A DNA stretch of 64,000 bases from WLND01 sp040398845 (GTDB taxonomy: Bacteria > Actinomycetota > Actinomycetes > S36-B12), in the NCBI GenBank assembly GCA_040398845.1, contig JBBATH010000014.1, positions 43,481 through 107,480 on the forward strand. The letters are read 5' to 3'. The notes beneath the pieces are model-generated. The model saw only the letters and a list, made by a program, of their open reading frames with translations. It had not been told where the DNA came from and searched no databases. Positions 8,549 to 16,741 of this stretch are shown one piece after another. Both the position numbers and the translations under genes were made by a program. The stretch's first letter is position 1. Every line of letters begins with the position of its first letter.

Positions 8549-9115
8549 GTGAGCGAGCAGATCGACCTCATCCTTCTCGAGGCGGAGGAGAAGATGGATA
8601 AGGCCGTCGTCGTTGCGCGGGAGGATTTCGCGACCATCCGAACCGGACGCGCCAATCCGGCGATGTTTGCGAAGATTGTCGTCGACTACTACGGCACCAT
8701 GACACCGTTGAACCAGATGGCGGGGTTCCAGATTCCTGAGCCGCGACTTATCGTCATCGTCCCTTATGACAAGGGATCCTTCACGGGCATCGAGAAGGCG
8801 ATTCGCGATAGTGACCTTGGGGTGAACCCGACATCGGACGGAACCGTGATCAGGGTTTCGCTCCCACAACTCACCGAAGAACGTCGCAGGGACTACATCA
8901 AGGTAGCGAAGCAGAAGGCTGAGGACTCACGCGTCTCCGTTCGCAACATCAGGCGCAATTCGAAGGATCAACTTGATCGACTGCAGAAGGATGGCGAGGT
9001 GGGGGAGGATGACGTTCGGCGCGCGGAGAAACTGCTCGACGACGTTACGCATCGACATGTGGAGCTCATTGATGAGGTTCTCAAGCACAAAGAAGCCGAA
9101 CTGCTCGAGGTCTGA
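8549..9115 (+). CDS. frr: Ribosome recycling factor
   Basis: Splits the post-termination ribosome together with EF-G. The 188-residue product has the two-domain RRF sequence: ATIRTGRANPAMF, YYGTMTPLNQMA, PYDKGSFTGIEKAIRDSDLGVNP given in parts, and LTEERRRDYIKVAK near the C-terminal helix. GTG 8549 is chosen over the upstream ATG 8492 because TAAGGAG lies just before it and the length then matches the family (about 185). Confidence 0.96.
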   Translation: MSEQIDLILLEAEEKMDKAVVVAREDFATIRTGRANPAMFAKIVVDYYGTMTPLNQMAGFQIPEPRLIVIVPYDKGSFTGIEKAIRDSDLGVNPTSDGTVIRVSLPQLTEERRRDYIKVAKQKAEDSRVSVRNIRRNSKDQLDRLQKDGEVGEDDVRRAEKLLDDVTHRHVELIDEVLKHKEAELLEV

Positions 9116-9118
9116 CCC

Positions 9119-9976
9119 TTGACGATCGCAGGTGAAGATAACGGCGGTGACGCCGCGAAGTCGCGCGCGGGTCGTGACCTTCCGGCTGCCATCGGGTCGG
9201 GCCTTGCTCTAGCCGCTGTGGTACTGATCTCGCTCTTCACTTGGAAATGGACATTCGGGGTCGTCCTTGTTGCGGCGCTCCTCGTCTCGGTGCGGGAATT
9301 GATTCAGGCGTTTGGCAGTCGGGGCATCAAGGTGGCGCGCACACCACTCCTTATCGCGACGGTGCTCCTCCCGACGACCGCCTTCATCTGGGGACTTTCG
9401 GTCGAGGTCGTGGTGCTCGGCATCACTGTGCTGTTCGTTATGTTCTGGCGAATCCGGCTGGGGACCGAAGGGTATGTGCGTGATGTTTCCGCGAGTATCT
9501 TCGTCGCAGCCTACGTGCCTTTTGTGGCTGGGTTCGTCATGCTCACCCTCGCCGCCGACGATGGCCCGACGCGTGTCCTCGTCTTCATCCTCCTTACGGT
9601 CGCGAACGACATCGGCGGATACGCCGCGGGCGTGTTCTTCGGCAGGCATCCGATCGCGGCGCAGATCAGCCCAAAGAAGTCGTGGGAGGGGTTCGCCGGA
9701 TCGATCGTTCTTCAATCGGCGGTCGGGGCTGCAACGTTTGTCCTCCTCCTAGACGCACCCTGGTGGCAGGGGGTGTTAGCTGGAGTCGTCCTCACGGCTA
9801 CCGCAACGGCGGGTGATTTCTCGGAGAGTGCCATCAAGCGCGATCTGGGCATCAAGGACATGGGCCGGCTACTCCCTGGGCACGGAGGCATGATGGATCG
9901 ACTTGATTCGCTTATTCCGAACGCCTTCGCCTCATGGGTGATCTTCACGATCTTCCTCGGCAGCGGAATCAGCTGA
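9119..9976 (+). CDS. cdsA: Phosphatidate cytidylyltransferase (CDP-diacylglycerol synthase)
   Basis: Membrane enzyme making CDP-diacylglycerol from phosphatidate and CTP for phospholipid synthesis. The 285-residue protein has a soluble N-terminus then about seven to eight hydrophobic segments (from about residue 20 on) and the CdsA signature near the C-terminus: SAIKRDLGIKDMG then LLPGHGGMMDRLDS, including the K-D and H-G-G-x-x-D-R residues. It starts with TTG three bases after the frr stop, so it is probably cotranscribed with frr. Confidence 0.94.
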   Translation: MTIAGEDNGGDAAKSRAGRDLPAAIGSGLALAAVVLISLFTWKWTFGVVLVAALLVSVRELIQAFGSRGIKVARTPLLIATVLLPTTAFIWGLSVEVVVLGITVLFVMFWRIRLGTEGYVRDVSASIFVAAYVPFVAGFVMLTLAADDGPTRVLVFILLTVANDIGGYAAGVFFGRHPIAAQISPKKSWEGFAGSIVLQSAVGAATFVLLLDAPWWQGVLAGVVLTATATAGDFSESAIKRDLGIKDMGRLLPGHGGMMDRLDSLIPNAFASWVIFTIFLGSGIS

Positions 9977-9981
9977 CCTCG

Positions 9982-11088
9982 ATGCAGGCGCCCGGTGAAT
10001 TAGTGTTTGATGCCCCGAGGAGGGGCAAGACTCCCCGTCATCTCATGGACCTGTCCGGGGATGAGCGCAAGGCAGCCGTTGTTGAACTCGGGCTTCCGGC
10101 CTTTCGCGCTGACCAGGTATCGAGGCAGTGGCTTGGGCGGCTCAGCGATGATCCGAATGAGTGGAGCGACGTCCCCGCGCATGCACGCGACCTGATCTCG
10201 GGGGCGCTGCTGCCGCGCTTACTCACAGGAGTTCGAACGATCGATTGCGATAGTGGGACGACCGTGAAGAGCGTGTGGCGGCTCCATGACGGCGCGCTCG
10301 TCGAGTCGGTGCTTATGCGCTATCCGGAGCGGGTGACGGTGTGCATCTCATCGCAGGCGGGGTGCGGCATGAATTGCCCCTTCTGCGCAACTGGTCAGGC
10401 CGGACTCACGAGGAACCTCTCCACCGCCGAGATCGTCGAACAGGTTCTGGCAAGCGCACGCGCCCTTGATCGTGGGGAGATTGCCGGAGGCCCTGGGCGG
10501 GTCAGCAACGTCGTATTCATGGGAATGGGCGAACCGCTCGCGAACTACTCGGCGGTCATCGGGGCGGTCCGCAGGCTCGTATCCCCAGCTCCCGAGGGTC
10601 TGGGAATGAGTGCGCGAGGGGTTACCGTCTCGACTGTCGGCCTTGTGCCGCGGATGCAGCAGCTTGCTGGCGAAGGACTGCCGGTGACGCTCGCCGTCTC
10701 CCTCCACGCGCCGGATGATCAGCTGCGCGACACGCTCGTTCCGGTGAACACCCGTTGGCCCGTGCAGGAGGTGCTCGATGCGGCATGGGAGTACGGCAAT
10801 CGCACTGGCCGTCGCGTGAGCATCGAGTATGCGCTCATCAAAGAGATCAACGACCAAGCGTGGCGCGCTGACCTGCTCGCGGACCTCGTCGAGGGTCAGC
10901 TCGTGCACGTAAATCTCATCCCATTGAACCCCACTCCCGGGTCCGTCTGGACAGCATCGACGCCGCAGGATGAACGGGAGTTCGTCGCGACCCTGCGCAG
11001 GCGCGGTGTTCAGGTCACCGTGCGTGACACGCGAGGCCGCGACATTGATGGTGCCTGCGGCCAACTCGCGGCGGCAAACTCGGGCTGA
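9982..11088 (+). CDS. rlmN: Dual-specificity 23S rRNA/tRNA adenine-C2 methyltransferase RlmN
   Basis: Radical-SAM enzyme that methylates A2503 of 23S rRNA and A37 of some tRNAs. The CxxxCxxC cluster motif is CGMNCPFC, followed by ATGQAGLTRNLS; FMGMGEPLANY, GLVPRMQQLA, SLHAPDDQLRD and IPLNPTPGS are also typical, and the resolving Cys is in DIDGACGQLA near the C-terminus. ATG 9982 (368 residues) lies just after the cdsA stop; an ATG at 9934 inside cdsA is possible but gives an atypical N-terminus. rlmN is the last core gene before the catabolic section. Confidence 0.95.
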   Translation: MQAPGELVFDAPRRGKTPRHLMDLSGDERKAAVVELGLPAFRADQVSRQWLGRLSDDPNEWSDVPAHARDLISGALLPRLLTGVRTIDCDSGTTVKSVWRLHDGALVESVLMRYPERVTVCISSQAGCGMNCPFCATGQAGLTRNLSTAEIVEQVLASARALDRGEIAGGPGRVSNVVFMGMGEPLANYSAVIGAVRRLVSPAPEGLGMSARGVTVSTVGLVPRMQQLAGEGLPVTLAVSLHAPDDQLRDTLVPVNTRWPVQEVLDAAWEYGNRTGRRVSIEYALIKEINDQAWRADLLADLVEGQLVHVNLIPLNPTPGSVWTASTPQDEREFVATLRRRGVQVTVRDTRGRDIDGACGQLAAANSG

Positions 11089-11108
11089 CAGAGCCGGAAA
11101 TCAGCATC

Positions 11109-11717
11109 GTGCGTGCCAGACTGATCGGCATGACGACAGTGCACATAGAAGGAAAGGACGTCACCCGCGGGCAGGTCGTGAGACTTGTGGCGACGTCGGT
11201 TGCGCGGACCGTTGCGGGTATGGCCATCATCTTTCTTGTCCTCTCGTTGGTTCCGCAGCGGCCTGACGCGAGTGTCATCCTGCCGATCCTCCTCGTTGTC
11301 GCGGGTGTTGCGGCATACGGCTGGTTCTTCGCGCATCAGTTGAACAAGGTGACCCACGCGATGCACCCGGAGGTTCGTTCCATTGAGGCGCTCGTACTCG
11401 TCGCGACGAGGTTTCTCGCGGTCTTCGCCGCTGTGTACGTGATGATCTCGTCGCAGTCGCCGGGTTCCTTTACCGAGCCCCTGGGCCACTTCAGTGCCTA
11501 CTACTTCGCACTCACGGTGCTCGCAACAGTCGGCTTCGGCGATATCGCCCCAGCCAGTGACGGTGCACGACTGGCCTGCATGGTCCAGATGGCAATCGAT
11601 ATCGCCTTCATCGGGGCGACCGTCAAGATTCTTGGGGGGACCGCTAACCGGGCGCTCCGAGCAAGGGCCCTTCGCGAGAGGGAAACGAGCGGGACCGAGG
11701 AAGGGGCCGCCACATGA
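11109..11717 (+). CDS. Two-pore-domain-type potassium channel protein (Ion_trans_2)
   Basis: Small membrane protein of 202 residues with about four hydrophobic segments. The pore region reads YYFALTVLATVGFGD, the K+ selectivity filter TVGFGD, with an outer helix before it and an inner helix after (MVQMAIDIAFIGATVKIL). There is no RCK/TrkA domain. Start is GTG 11109 or ATG 11130; neither has a strong ribosome site. The last codon overlaps the prpE start (ATGA), so the two are probably translated together, although no functional link is obvious. Confidence 0.85.
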   Translation: MRARLIGMTTVHIEGKDVTRGQVVRLVATSVARTVAGMAIIFLVLSLVPQRPDASVILPILLVVAGVAAYGWFFAHQLNKVTHAMHPEVRSIEALVLVATRFLAVFAAVYVMISSQSPGSFTEPLGHFSAYYFALTVLATVGFGDIAPASDGARLACMVQMAIDIAFIGATVKILGGTANRALRARALRERETSGTEEGAAT

Positions 11718-13591
11718 CTGACTATCGCAGGGCGCACGAGCGAGCCCGGCTGACGCCTGGAGAATTTTGGGGTGAGGCGGCCTCGCTGATCGACTGGGTG
11801 CGCATTCCCGATCGAGTCCTCGACGATGATCGGCCGCCGCTGTACCGGTGGTTTCCTGACGCGACGTTGAACACTTGTTGGAATGCACTCGACCGCCACG
11901 TCGAGGCGGGTAGGGGTGATCGTCCCGCCATCCACCATGTCAGCCCGGTTACAGATTCTGCTCGCACGATCACCTATCGGGAATTACTCGACGAGGTCGC
12001 CCTATTCGCTGGCGTGCTTCACGGACTCGGCGTTCGAGTCGGTGATCGGGTCGTCATCTACCTCCCGATGATTCCAGAGGCTGTTGTGGCAATGCTCGCC
12101 TGCGCGAGAATCGGCGCGGTCCACTCGGTGGTGTTCGGCGGGTTCGCACCCCATGAGCTTGCCGCCAGGATCGATGATGCGCGCCCGAAGGTCATCGTCA
12201 CCGCATCCTGCGGTATCGAGCCTCGGCACGTGGTCGAGTACAAACCCCTCATCGACGAGGCGGTGGCGTTTGCGACACACAGGCCCGAGCGTGTCATCGT
12301 CCTTCAACGCCCACAATGCCAAGCCGCGATGGGGCCACTCGACCTCGACTGGCAGGAGGCAATGGCGGGAGCCATTGCGCACGGAACGGTTGAGGTCCGG
12401 GCAACTGATCCGCTCTACATCCTCTACACGTCGGGAACGACGGGCAGGCCGAAGGGTGTTGTCCGAGACAACGGCGGGCACGCGGTGGCGATGGCGTGGT
12501 CATTTGCGAATGTCTACGGCATGGGATCGGGTGATGTGTGGTGGGCAGCATCCGACGTCGGATGGGTCGTCGGGCACTCATATATCGTGTACGCGCCGCT
12601 CATCAGCGGCGCTGCAAGCGTGATGTTCGAGGGCAAGCCCGTGGGTACTCCCGATGCTGGGGCGTTTTGGCGCGTCATCGAGGACTTTTCCGTGAACGGA
12701 CTCTTCACCGCCCCGACCGCGATCCGGGCGATAAAGCGCGAGGATCCTGAGGGAACCCTTCTGAGGGGACGAGACATCTCGTCGCTTCGAACACTTTTCC
12801 TCGCGGGTGAGCGACTCGACCCGGATACATATCACTGGGCCTCCAAGCATCTGGAGGTCCCGGTGATCGACAACTGGTGGCAGACCGAGACCGGTTGGCC
12901 GATCGCCTCGAATATGCGGGGGATGCCGCCGATGGCCATCAAGCCCGGGTCCCCGACGGTTCCGGTGCCGGGATTCGACGTCCACGTCCTTGACGACGAG
13001 GGCCGGAAGGCTACTCCTCACCAGGAGGGCTCGATTGTCGTGCGCCTGCCGATGCCGCCTGGCACACTGCCAACCCTCTGGGGTGACGATGATCGCTACA
13101 TAGAGGGCTACCTCAGCGCGAACCCCGGCTACTACACGAGCGGAGACGGCGGGTACTTCGATGATGACGGGTACCTGTACGTCATGGGGCGTACCGACGA
13201 TGTCATTAACGTTGCAGGGCACCGGTTGTCGACCGGCTCGATGGAGGCGGTGGTCGCGGCGCATCCCCTCGTGGCGGAGTGCGCGGTGCTCGGCGTCCAC
13301 GACGACATCAAAGGCCAGGTGCCCCGTGCCCTCGTCGTGCTAAAGGCGGGGGCGGAGATCGACCCGGATGTGCTGTCCGCGGAGATTGTGCTCGCTGTGC
13401 GTACCGAGATTGGCCCGGTTGCCTCGTTGAAATCCGTCATCATCGTGCCGGCCTTGCCGAAGACCCGCTCCGGCAAGATCCTGCGCAAGACGATGCGTGC
13501 GATCGCGGATGGCCGTGATGAGCCGGTTCCGAGCACGATCGAAGACTTGTCGGTTCTCGAAATCATCACACCGTTGCTCACTGGACGGTGA
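11714..13591 (+). CDS. prpE: Propionyl-CoA synthetase-like acyl-CoA ligase
   Basis: AMP-forming ligase joining a short carboxylate to CoA. The 625-residue protein has the ANL fold: A3 motif YTSGTTGRPKG (238-248), VVRDNGGHAVA right after it, DNWWQTETGWPI, YYTSGDGG and the C-terminal SGKILRK with catalytic Lys588. The RDNGGHAVA and DNWWQTETGW motifs match PrpE better than acetyl-CoA synthetase, though acetate use cannot be excluded. It is coupled to the channel gene upstream, and its 3' end overlaps the convergent gntR gene by 14 bp. Confidence 0.88.
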   Translation: MTDYRRAHERARLTPGEFWGEAASLIDWVRIPDRVLDDDRPPLYRWFPDATLNTCWNALDRHVEAGRGDRPAIHHVSPVTDSARTITYRELLDEVALFAGVLHGLGVRVGDRVVIYLPMIPEAVVAMLACARIGAVHSVVFGGFAPHELAARIDDARPKVIVTASCGIEPRHVVEYKPLIDEAVAFATHRPERVIVLQRPQCQAAMGPLDLDWQEAMAGAIAHGTVEVRATDPLYILYTSGTTGRPKGVVRDNGGHAVAMAWSFANVYGMGSGDVWWAASDVGWVVGHSYIVYAPLISGAASVMFEGKPVGTPDAGAFWRVIEDFSVNGLFTAPTAIRAIKREDPEGTLLRGRDISSLRTLFLAGERLDPDTYHWASKHLEVPVIDNWWQTETGWPIASNMRGMPPMAIKPGSPTVPVPGFDVHVLDDEGRKATPHQEGSIVVRLPMPPGTLPTLWGDDDRYIEGYLSANPGYYTSGDGGYFDDDGYLYVMGRTDDVINVAGHRLSTGSMEAVVAAHPLVAECAVLGVHDDIKGQVPRALVVLKAGAEIDPDVLSAEIVLAVRTEIGPVASLKSVIIVPALPKTRSGKILRKTMRAIADGRDEPVPSTIEDLSVLEIITPLLTGR

Positions 13592-14255
13592 TGACGGGGT
13601 GTCGACGTCTGTCCAACTGATGGGCGATGCCGATGAGCGCGTGGTCCCGGTGCGTGTCCTGCCACCCGATCGCCTGGGCCACGTCGCGGGCCCGCAAGGC
13701 GTCCAGAATGCCAGCGTGCTCGTGGGCGATGATGTCCAGGCTCCCATGCGCGGAGAAGTAGACCGACCGGTAGACATCGGTCGAATCCCACAACTGCGTG
13801 AGTATGCGAATGAGCCGATGCATGTGGCTTGCCTCAAAGATCTTGAAGTGGAAGCGGCGATTCGCGAGGGTGATGGCAAGCAATTCGCCTGAAACGGCGG
13901 CTGCGTCAACCTCTTCGGCAATGGCCGCGATGGCATGAATGGCGGCATCTGTCAGATTCGGGATAGCGGCGCGGATTGCCTCGGTCTCGAGAATTTCGCG
14001 AAGCCGGTAGACCTCGCGCATGTTCACGAGGTCGAGTTCGGTCACGAAATAGCCGCGGTGCGGTGAGTGGAAGACCTGTCCCTCACCCTCAAGTACCTTT
14101 ATCGCCTCACGCAGTGGTGCCCGGCTGACGCCGTACCGACTCGCGAGTGACTCCTGGATGATCTGCTGGCCCGGTCGCAACACTCCGGTGAGGATTTCCG
14201 TTCGAAGGAGGCCTAGGACCACTTCCTGAATCGTCGGGGCCTTCTCGTGCATCAT
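13578..14255 (-). CDS. GntR/FCD-family transcriptional regulator
   Basis: Regulator with an N-terminal winged helix (TIQEVVLGLLRTEILTG, then SRYGVSRAPLREAIKVLE and GQVFHSPHRGYFV) and a C-terminal all-helical FCD ligand domain, in the size class of FadR-subfamily members (225 residues). The first of two adjacent ATGs (14253-14255) is used, 14 bp after the caiB stop; longer starts would overlap caiB. It is the third gene of gcdH-caiB-gntR, so it very probably controls that operon. Paired sites at 16671-16701 are candidate operators. Confidence 0.88.
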   Translation of the reverse strand: MMHEKAPTIQEVVLGLLRTEILTGVLRPGQQIIQESLASRYGVSRAPLREAIKVLEGEGQVFHSPHRGYFVTELDLVNMREVYRLREILETEAIRAAIPNLTDAAIHAIAAIAEEVDAAAVSGELLAITLANRRFHFKIFEASHMHRLIRILTQLWDSTDVYRSVYFSAHGSLDIIAHEHAGILDALRARDVAQAIGWQDTHRDHALIGIAHQLDRRRHPVITVQ

Positions 14256-14268
14256 TGGGGCAGACTCG

Positions 14269-15432
14269 TCATGCGAGATCGAACTCCGCGATAATCTCCT
14301 CGTTGCCGGCACCAATCGCGGGTGGGGGGAGCAGGTAGCGGGCAGGGGTTCGGGAGTAGGTCACCGGATTCGCGACCTGGCGGCTGGCACCTCCGCTCAG
14401 TTCGATAATCGGATCGAGTCCAAGTTCGGTCGCGAGGGCGAACGCCTGCCTGATGTCATTGATCGGTCCGCAAGGGACTCCGACCGCGGTGAGATCACGC
14501 TGCCAGTGATCGGCGCCTTGGCGCTCCAGTGCCCCGTTGAGCAGGGTAGAGAGTTGGTCGCGGTGAGCAACTCGCTTTGGGTTCGTGGCGAAATCTGGAT
14601 CCTCAATGAGCCGAGGGAGTCCGAGTACGGCCGCGAGGCGTGCAAACTGTCCATCGTTTCCCACCGCGATGACGATTGGCCGATCTGCGGTTTGATAGAC
14701 CTCGTATGGAGAAATCGATGGATGGGCATTGCCCATGTGGCCTGGGACGTAGCCTGCTCCAACGAATCCGGAAGCCTGATTGACGAGGGAGGACAGGAGG
14801 ACAGAGAGCAGGGAGACTTCGACCATTTGCCCCTCGCCTGATTGCTCGCGATGACGTAGGGCCGCGAGGATTGCGACCGTGGAGTGCAGCCCAGTCAAGA
14901 CATCGACGACGGCGACCCCAGCCTTCGCGGGCTCCGATGTACCGGTGATGCTCATGAGCCCGCCCATCGCCTGCACGAGCAGGTCATACCCCGGCATGTC
15001 TTTGCCGGGGCCCGAACCAAACCCGCTTATCGAGCAGTACACGATTCCCGGATTGGGCCTGGAAATCGCTGGGTAGTCCAGGCCATATCGCGCGAGTGAC
15101 CCGGGCTTGAAGTTTTCGATCATGACGTCAGCTCGGTTTGCGAAGTTGACCGCGATGCGAAGGTCAGCGGGGTCGGCGATGTCTAGAGCGAGTGAGCGCT
15201 TATTGCGGTTGACCGATTCAAAATAGGTCGATTGGCCATGGTCAGTGAAAGGGGGCCCCCACGATCGCGTGTCGTCACCGGTGCCGGGCCGCTCGACCTT
15301 GATGACCGTCGCACCGAGGTCGCCGAGGAGCATGGTGGCATAGGGACCGGCGAGGACTCTGGAGAAGTCAGCGACGACAATGCCGGCGAGCGGGCCATTC
15401 ATGCTCGGCCCATTCGTGCTGGCGCCAGTCAC
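14269..15432 (-). CDS. CaiB/BaiF family (class III) CoA-transferase, probable glutarate CoA-transferase
   Basis: Transfers CoA between carboxylic acids. The 387-residue protein has family hallmarks: LAGIVVADFSRVLAGPYATMLLGDLGA near the N-terminus (in parts), ERPGTGDD, VNRNKRSLALD, and the catalytic Asp in MPGYDLLVQAMGG (Asp150). It overlaps gcdH by four bases. A class III CoA-transferase coupled to glutaryl-CoA dehydrogenase resembles mammalian SUGCT next to GCDH in glutarate metabolism, so succinyl-CoA:glutarate CoA transfer is the best guess; substrate identity is inference from context. Confidence 0.82.
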   Translation of the reverse strand: MTGASTNGPSMNGPLAGIVVADFSRVLAGPYATMLLGDLGATVIKVERPGTGDDTRSWGPPFTDHGQSTYFESVNRNKRSLALDIADPADLRIAVNFANRADVMIENFKPGSLARYGLDYPAISRPNPGIVYCSISGFGSGPGKDMPGYDLLVQAMGGLMSITGTSEPAKAGVAVVDVLTGLHSTVAILAALRHREQSGEGQMVEVSLLSVLLSSLVNQASGFVGAGYVPGHMGNAHPSISPYEVYQTADRPIVIAVGNDGQFARLAAVLGLPRLIEDPDFATNPKRVAHRDQLSTLLNGALERQGADHWQRDLTAVGVPCGPINDIRQAFALATELGLDPIIELSGGASRQVANPVTYSRTPARYLLPPPAIGAGNEEIIAEFDLA

Positions 15433-16598
15433 CTGAATGCGGCAATGCCAGTCAGTGCCTGCCCGATCACGAGGGTGTGCATCTCGTTCGTGCCTTCGTA
15501 CGTATAGACCGACTCAAGGTTGTTCATGTGCCGGATGATCGGGTACTCGAGGGTGATGCCGTTACCACCGAGAATGTTTCGGCACTCGCGGGCGATAGCA
15601 AGGGACTCGCGAGCGTTGTTCAGTTTCCCTAGGCTCACTTGCTCAGCCGTGATGATTCCCTCGTCCTTGAGCCGGCCTAGGTGGAGGGCGAGGAGCATGC
15701 CCTTGCCGAGTTCGAGGGCCATATCGGCAAACTTCCGCTGAGTGAGCTGGAACCCGGCGATGGGTCGGCCGAACTGCTCACGGTCGAGCGAATAGCTGAT
15801 GGCGGTCTCAAGGCAGTCACGTGCTGCTCCAAGGGTGCCGAACGCGATGCCGAATCTGGCCTCATTCAGGCAGGAGAGCGGCCCGCGCAGGCCGCGTACT
15901 CCGGGGAGCATGGCGCTCTTCGGCAGCCGGACATCGGTGAAAACAAGTTCGCTGGTGACGGAGGCACGCAATGACATCTTCTTGTGAATCTCGTTCGCAA
16001 CGAAGCCTGGGGTGGCTGTCGGGACGACGAAGCCGCGGATGCCATCGTCGGTTTGTGCCCACACGACTGCGACGTCGGCGACACTCCCGTTCGTGATCCA
16101 CATCTTGGATCCGTTGAGCACCCAGTCTGCGCCATCCGCCTTCGCATTGGTGATCATGCCGGATGGATTCGAGCCGTGATCAGCCTCCGTGAGGCCGAAG
16201 CAGCCGATGGCGTCGCCCGCGGCCATCCTCGGCAGCCACTCCACCTTCTGTTCCTCGGATCCGAAGGCATGGATCGCGTACATCGCAAGGGACCCCTGGA
16301 CGCTCACGAGGGATCGGATGCCTGAGTCACCGGCCTCAAGCTCAAGGGCAGCGAGGCCGTACGCAACCGCACTGGTGCCAGCGCAGCCGTAGCCGTCAAG
16401 GTGCATACCGAGCAAGCCGAGATCCCCGAAGCCTTGGGCGAGTTCGCGCGCGGGGATGCTCCCGGCCTCAAACCAGTCAGCGACGTAGGGCCGAACCTGA
16501 GCGTCGATGAAGGACCGCACAACATCGCGGATGGCGCGTTCCTCCTCGGAGAGGAGATGGTCAATTGAGAAGAGCGCGAAGGGCGACTGGGGTTGCAT
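15429..16598 (-). CDS. gcdH: Glutaryl-CoA dehydrogenase-like acyl-CoA dehydrogenase
   Basis: Flavoprotein expected to oxidise and decarboxylate glutaryl-CoA to crotonyl-CoA. The 389-residue protein shows GCDH-type motifs: DGYGCAGTSAVAYGL, DSGIRSLVSVQGSLAM, GCFGLTEADHGSNP and the catalytic Glu in TYEGTNEMH (Glu368). General acyl-CoA dehydrogenases differ at these places. It is first in the gcdH-caiB-gntR operon and needs an electron acceptor (ETF) that is not in this window. The ATG has AAGGAGCC a few bases upstream. Confidence 0.88.
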   Translation of the reverse strand: MQPQSPFALFSIDHLLSEEERAIRDVVRSFIDAQVRPYVADWFEAGSIPARELAQGFGDLGLLGMHLDGYGCAGTSAVAYGLAALELEAGDSGIRSLVSVQGSLAMYAIHAFGSEEQKVEWLPRMAAGDAIGCFGLTEADHGSNPSGMITNAKADGADWVLNGSKMWITNGSVADVAVVWAQTDDGIRGFVVPTATPGFVANEIHKKMSLRASVTSELVFTDVRLPKSAMLPGVRGLRGPLSCLNEARFGIAFGTLGAARDCLETAISYSLDREQFGRPIAGFQLTQRKFADMALELGKGMLLALHLGRLKDEGIITAEQVSLGKLNNARESLAIARECRNILGGNGITLEYPIIRHMNNLESVYTYEGTNEMHTLVIGQALTGIAAFR

Positions 16599-16670
16599 GG
16601 CGAGGGCTCCTTGGTAAGGCGTGACTCGGTTTGGTTCGGCGCGATTCGGTTGATCAACGAGGGGCTGGTT

Positions 16671-16701
16671 AGATTGGAGCCAAAATAGCAGATTGGATCC
16701 A
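16671..16701 (-). promoter_or_regulatory. Paired direct repeats upstream of gcdH, candidate GntR operators
   Basis: AGATTGGAGCCA (16671-16682) and AGATTGGATCCA (16690-16701) are direct repeats with one mismatch, 19 bp apart; each core (TGGAGCCA, TGGATCCA) is a near or exact palindrome. They lie 73-103 bp upstream of gcdH in a 143-bp gap. Two dyads about two helical turns apart would suit a dimeric repressor such as the GntR protein of the same operon. Confidence 0.4.
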
Positions 16702-16741
16702 CAAATTTGCGGTGGGGCGAGGAAGCGGTCCTTGCGACCCG

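Noticed and set aside
11714..13591. Annotation as acetyl-CoA synthetase (AcsA)
   Set aside because: RDNGGHAVA and DNWWQTETGW are PrpE-type motifs; acetate activity remains possible but is not the best name.
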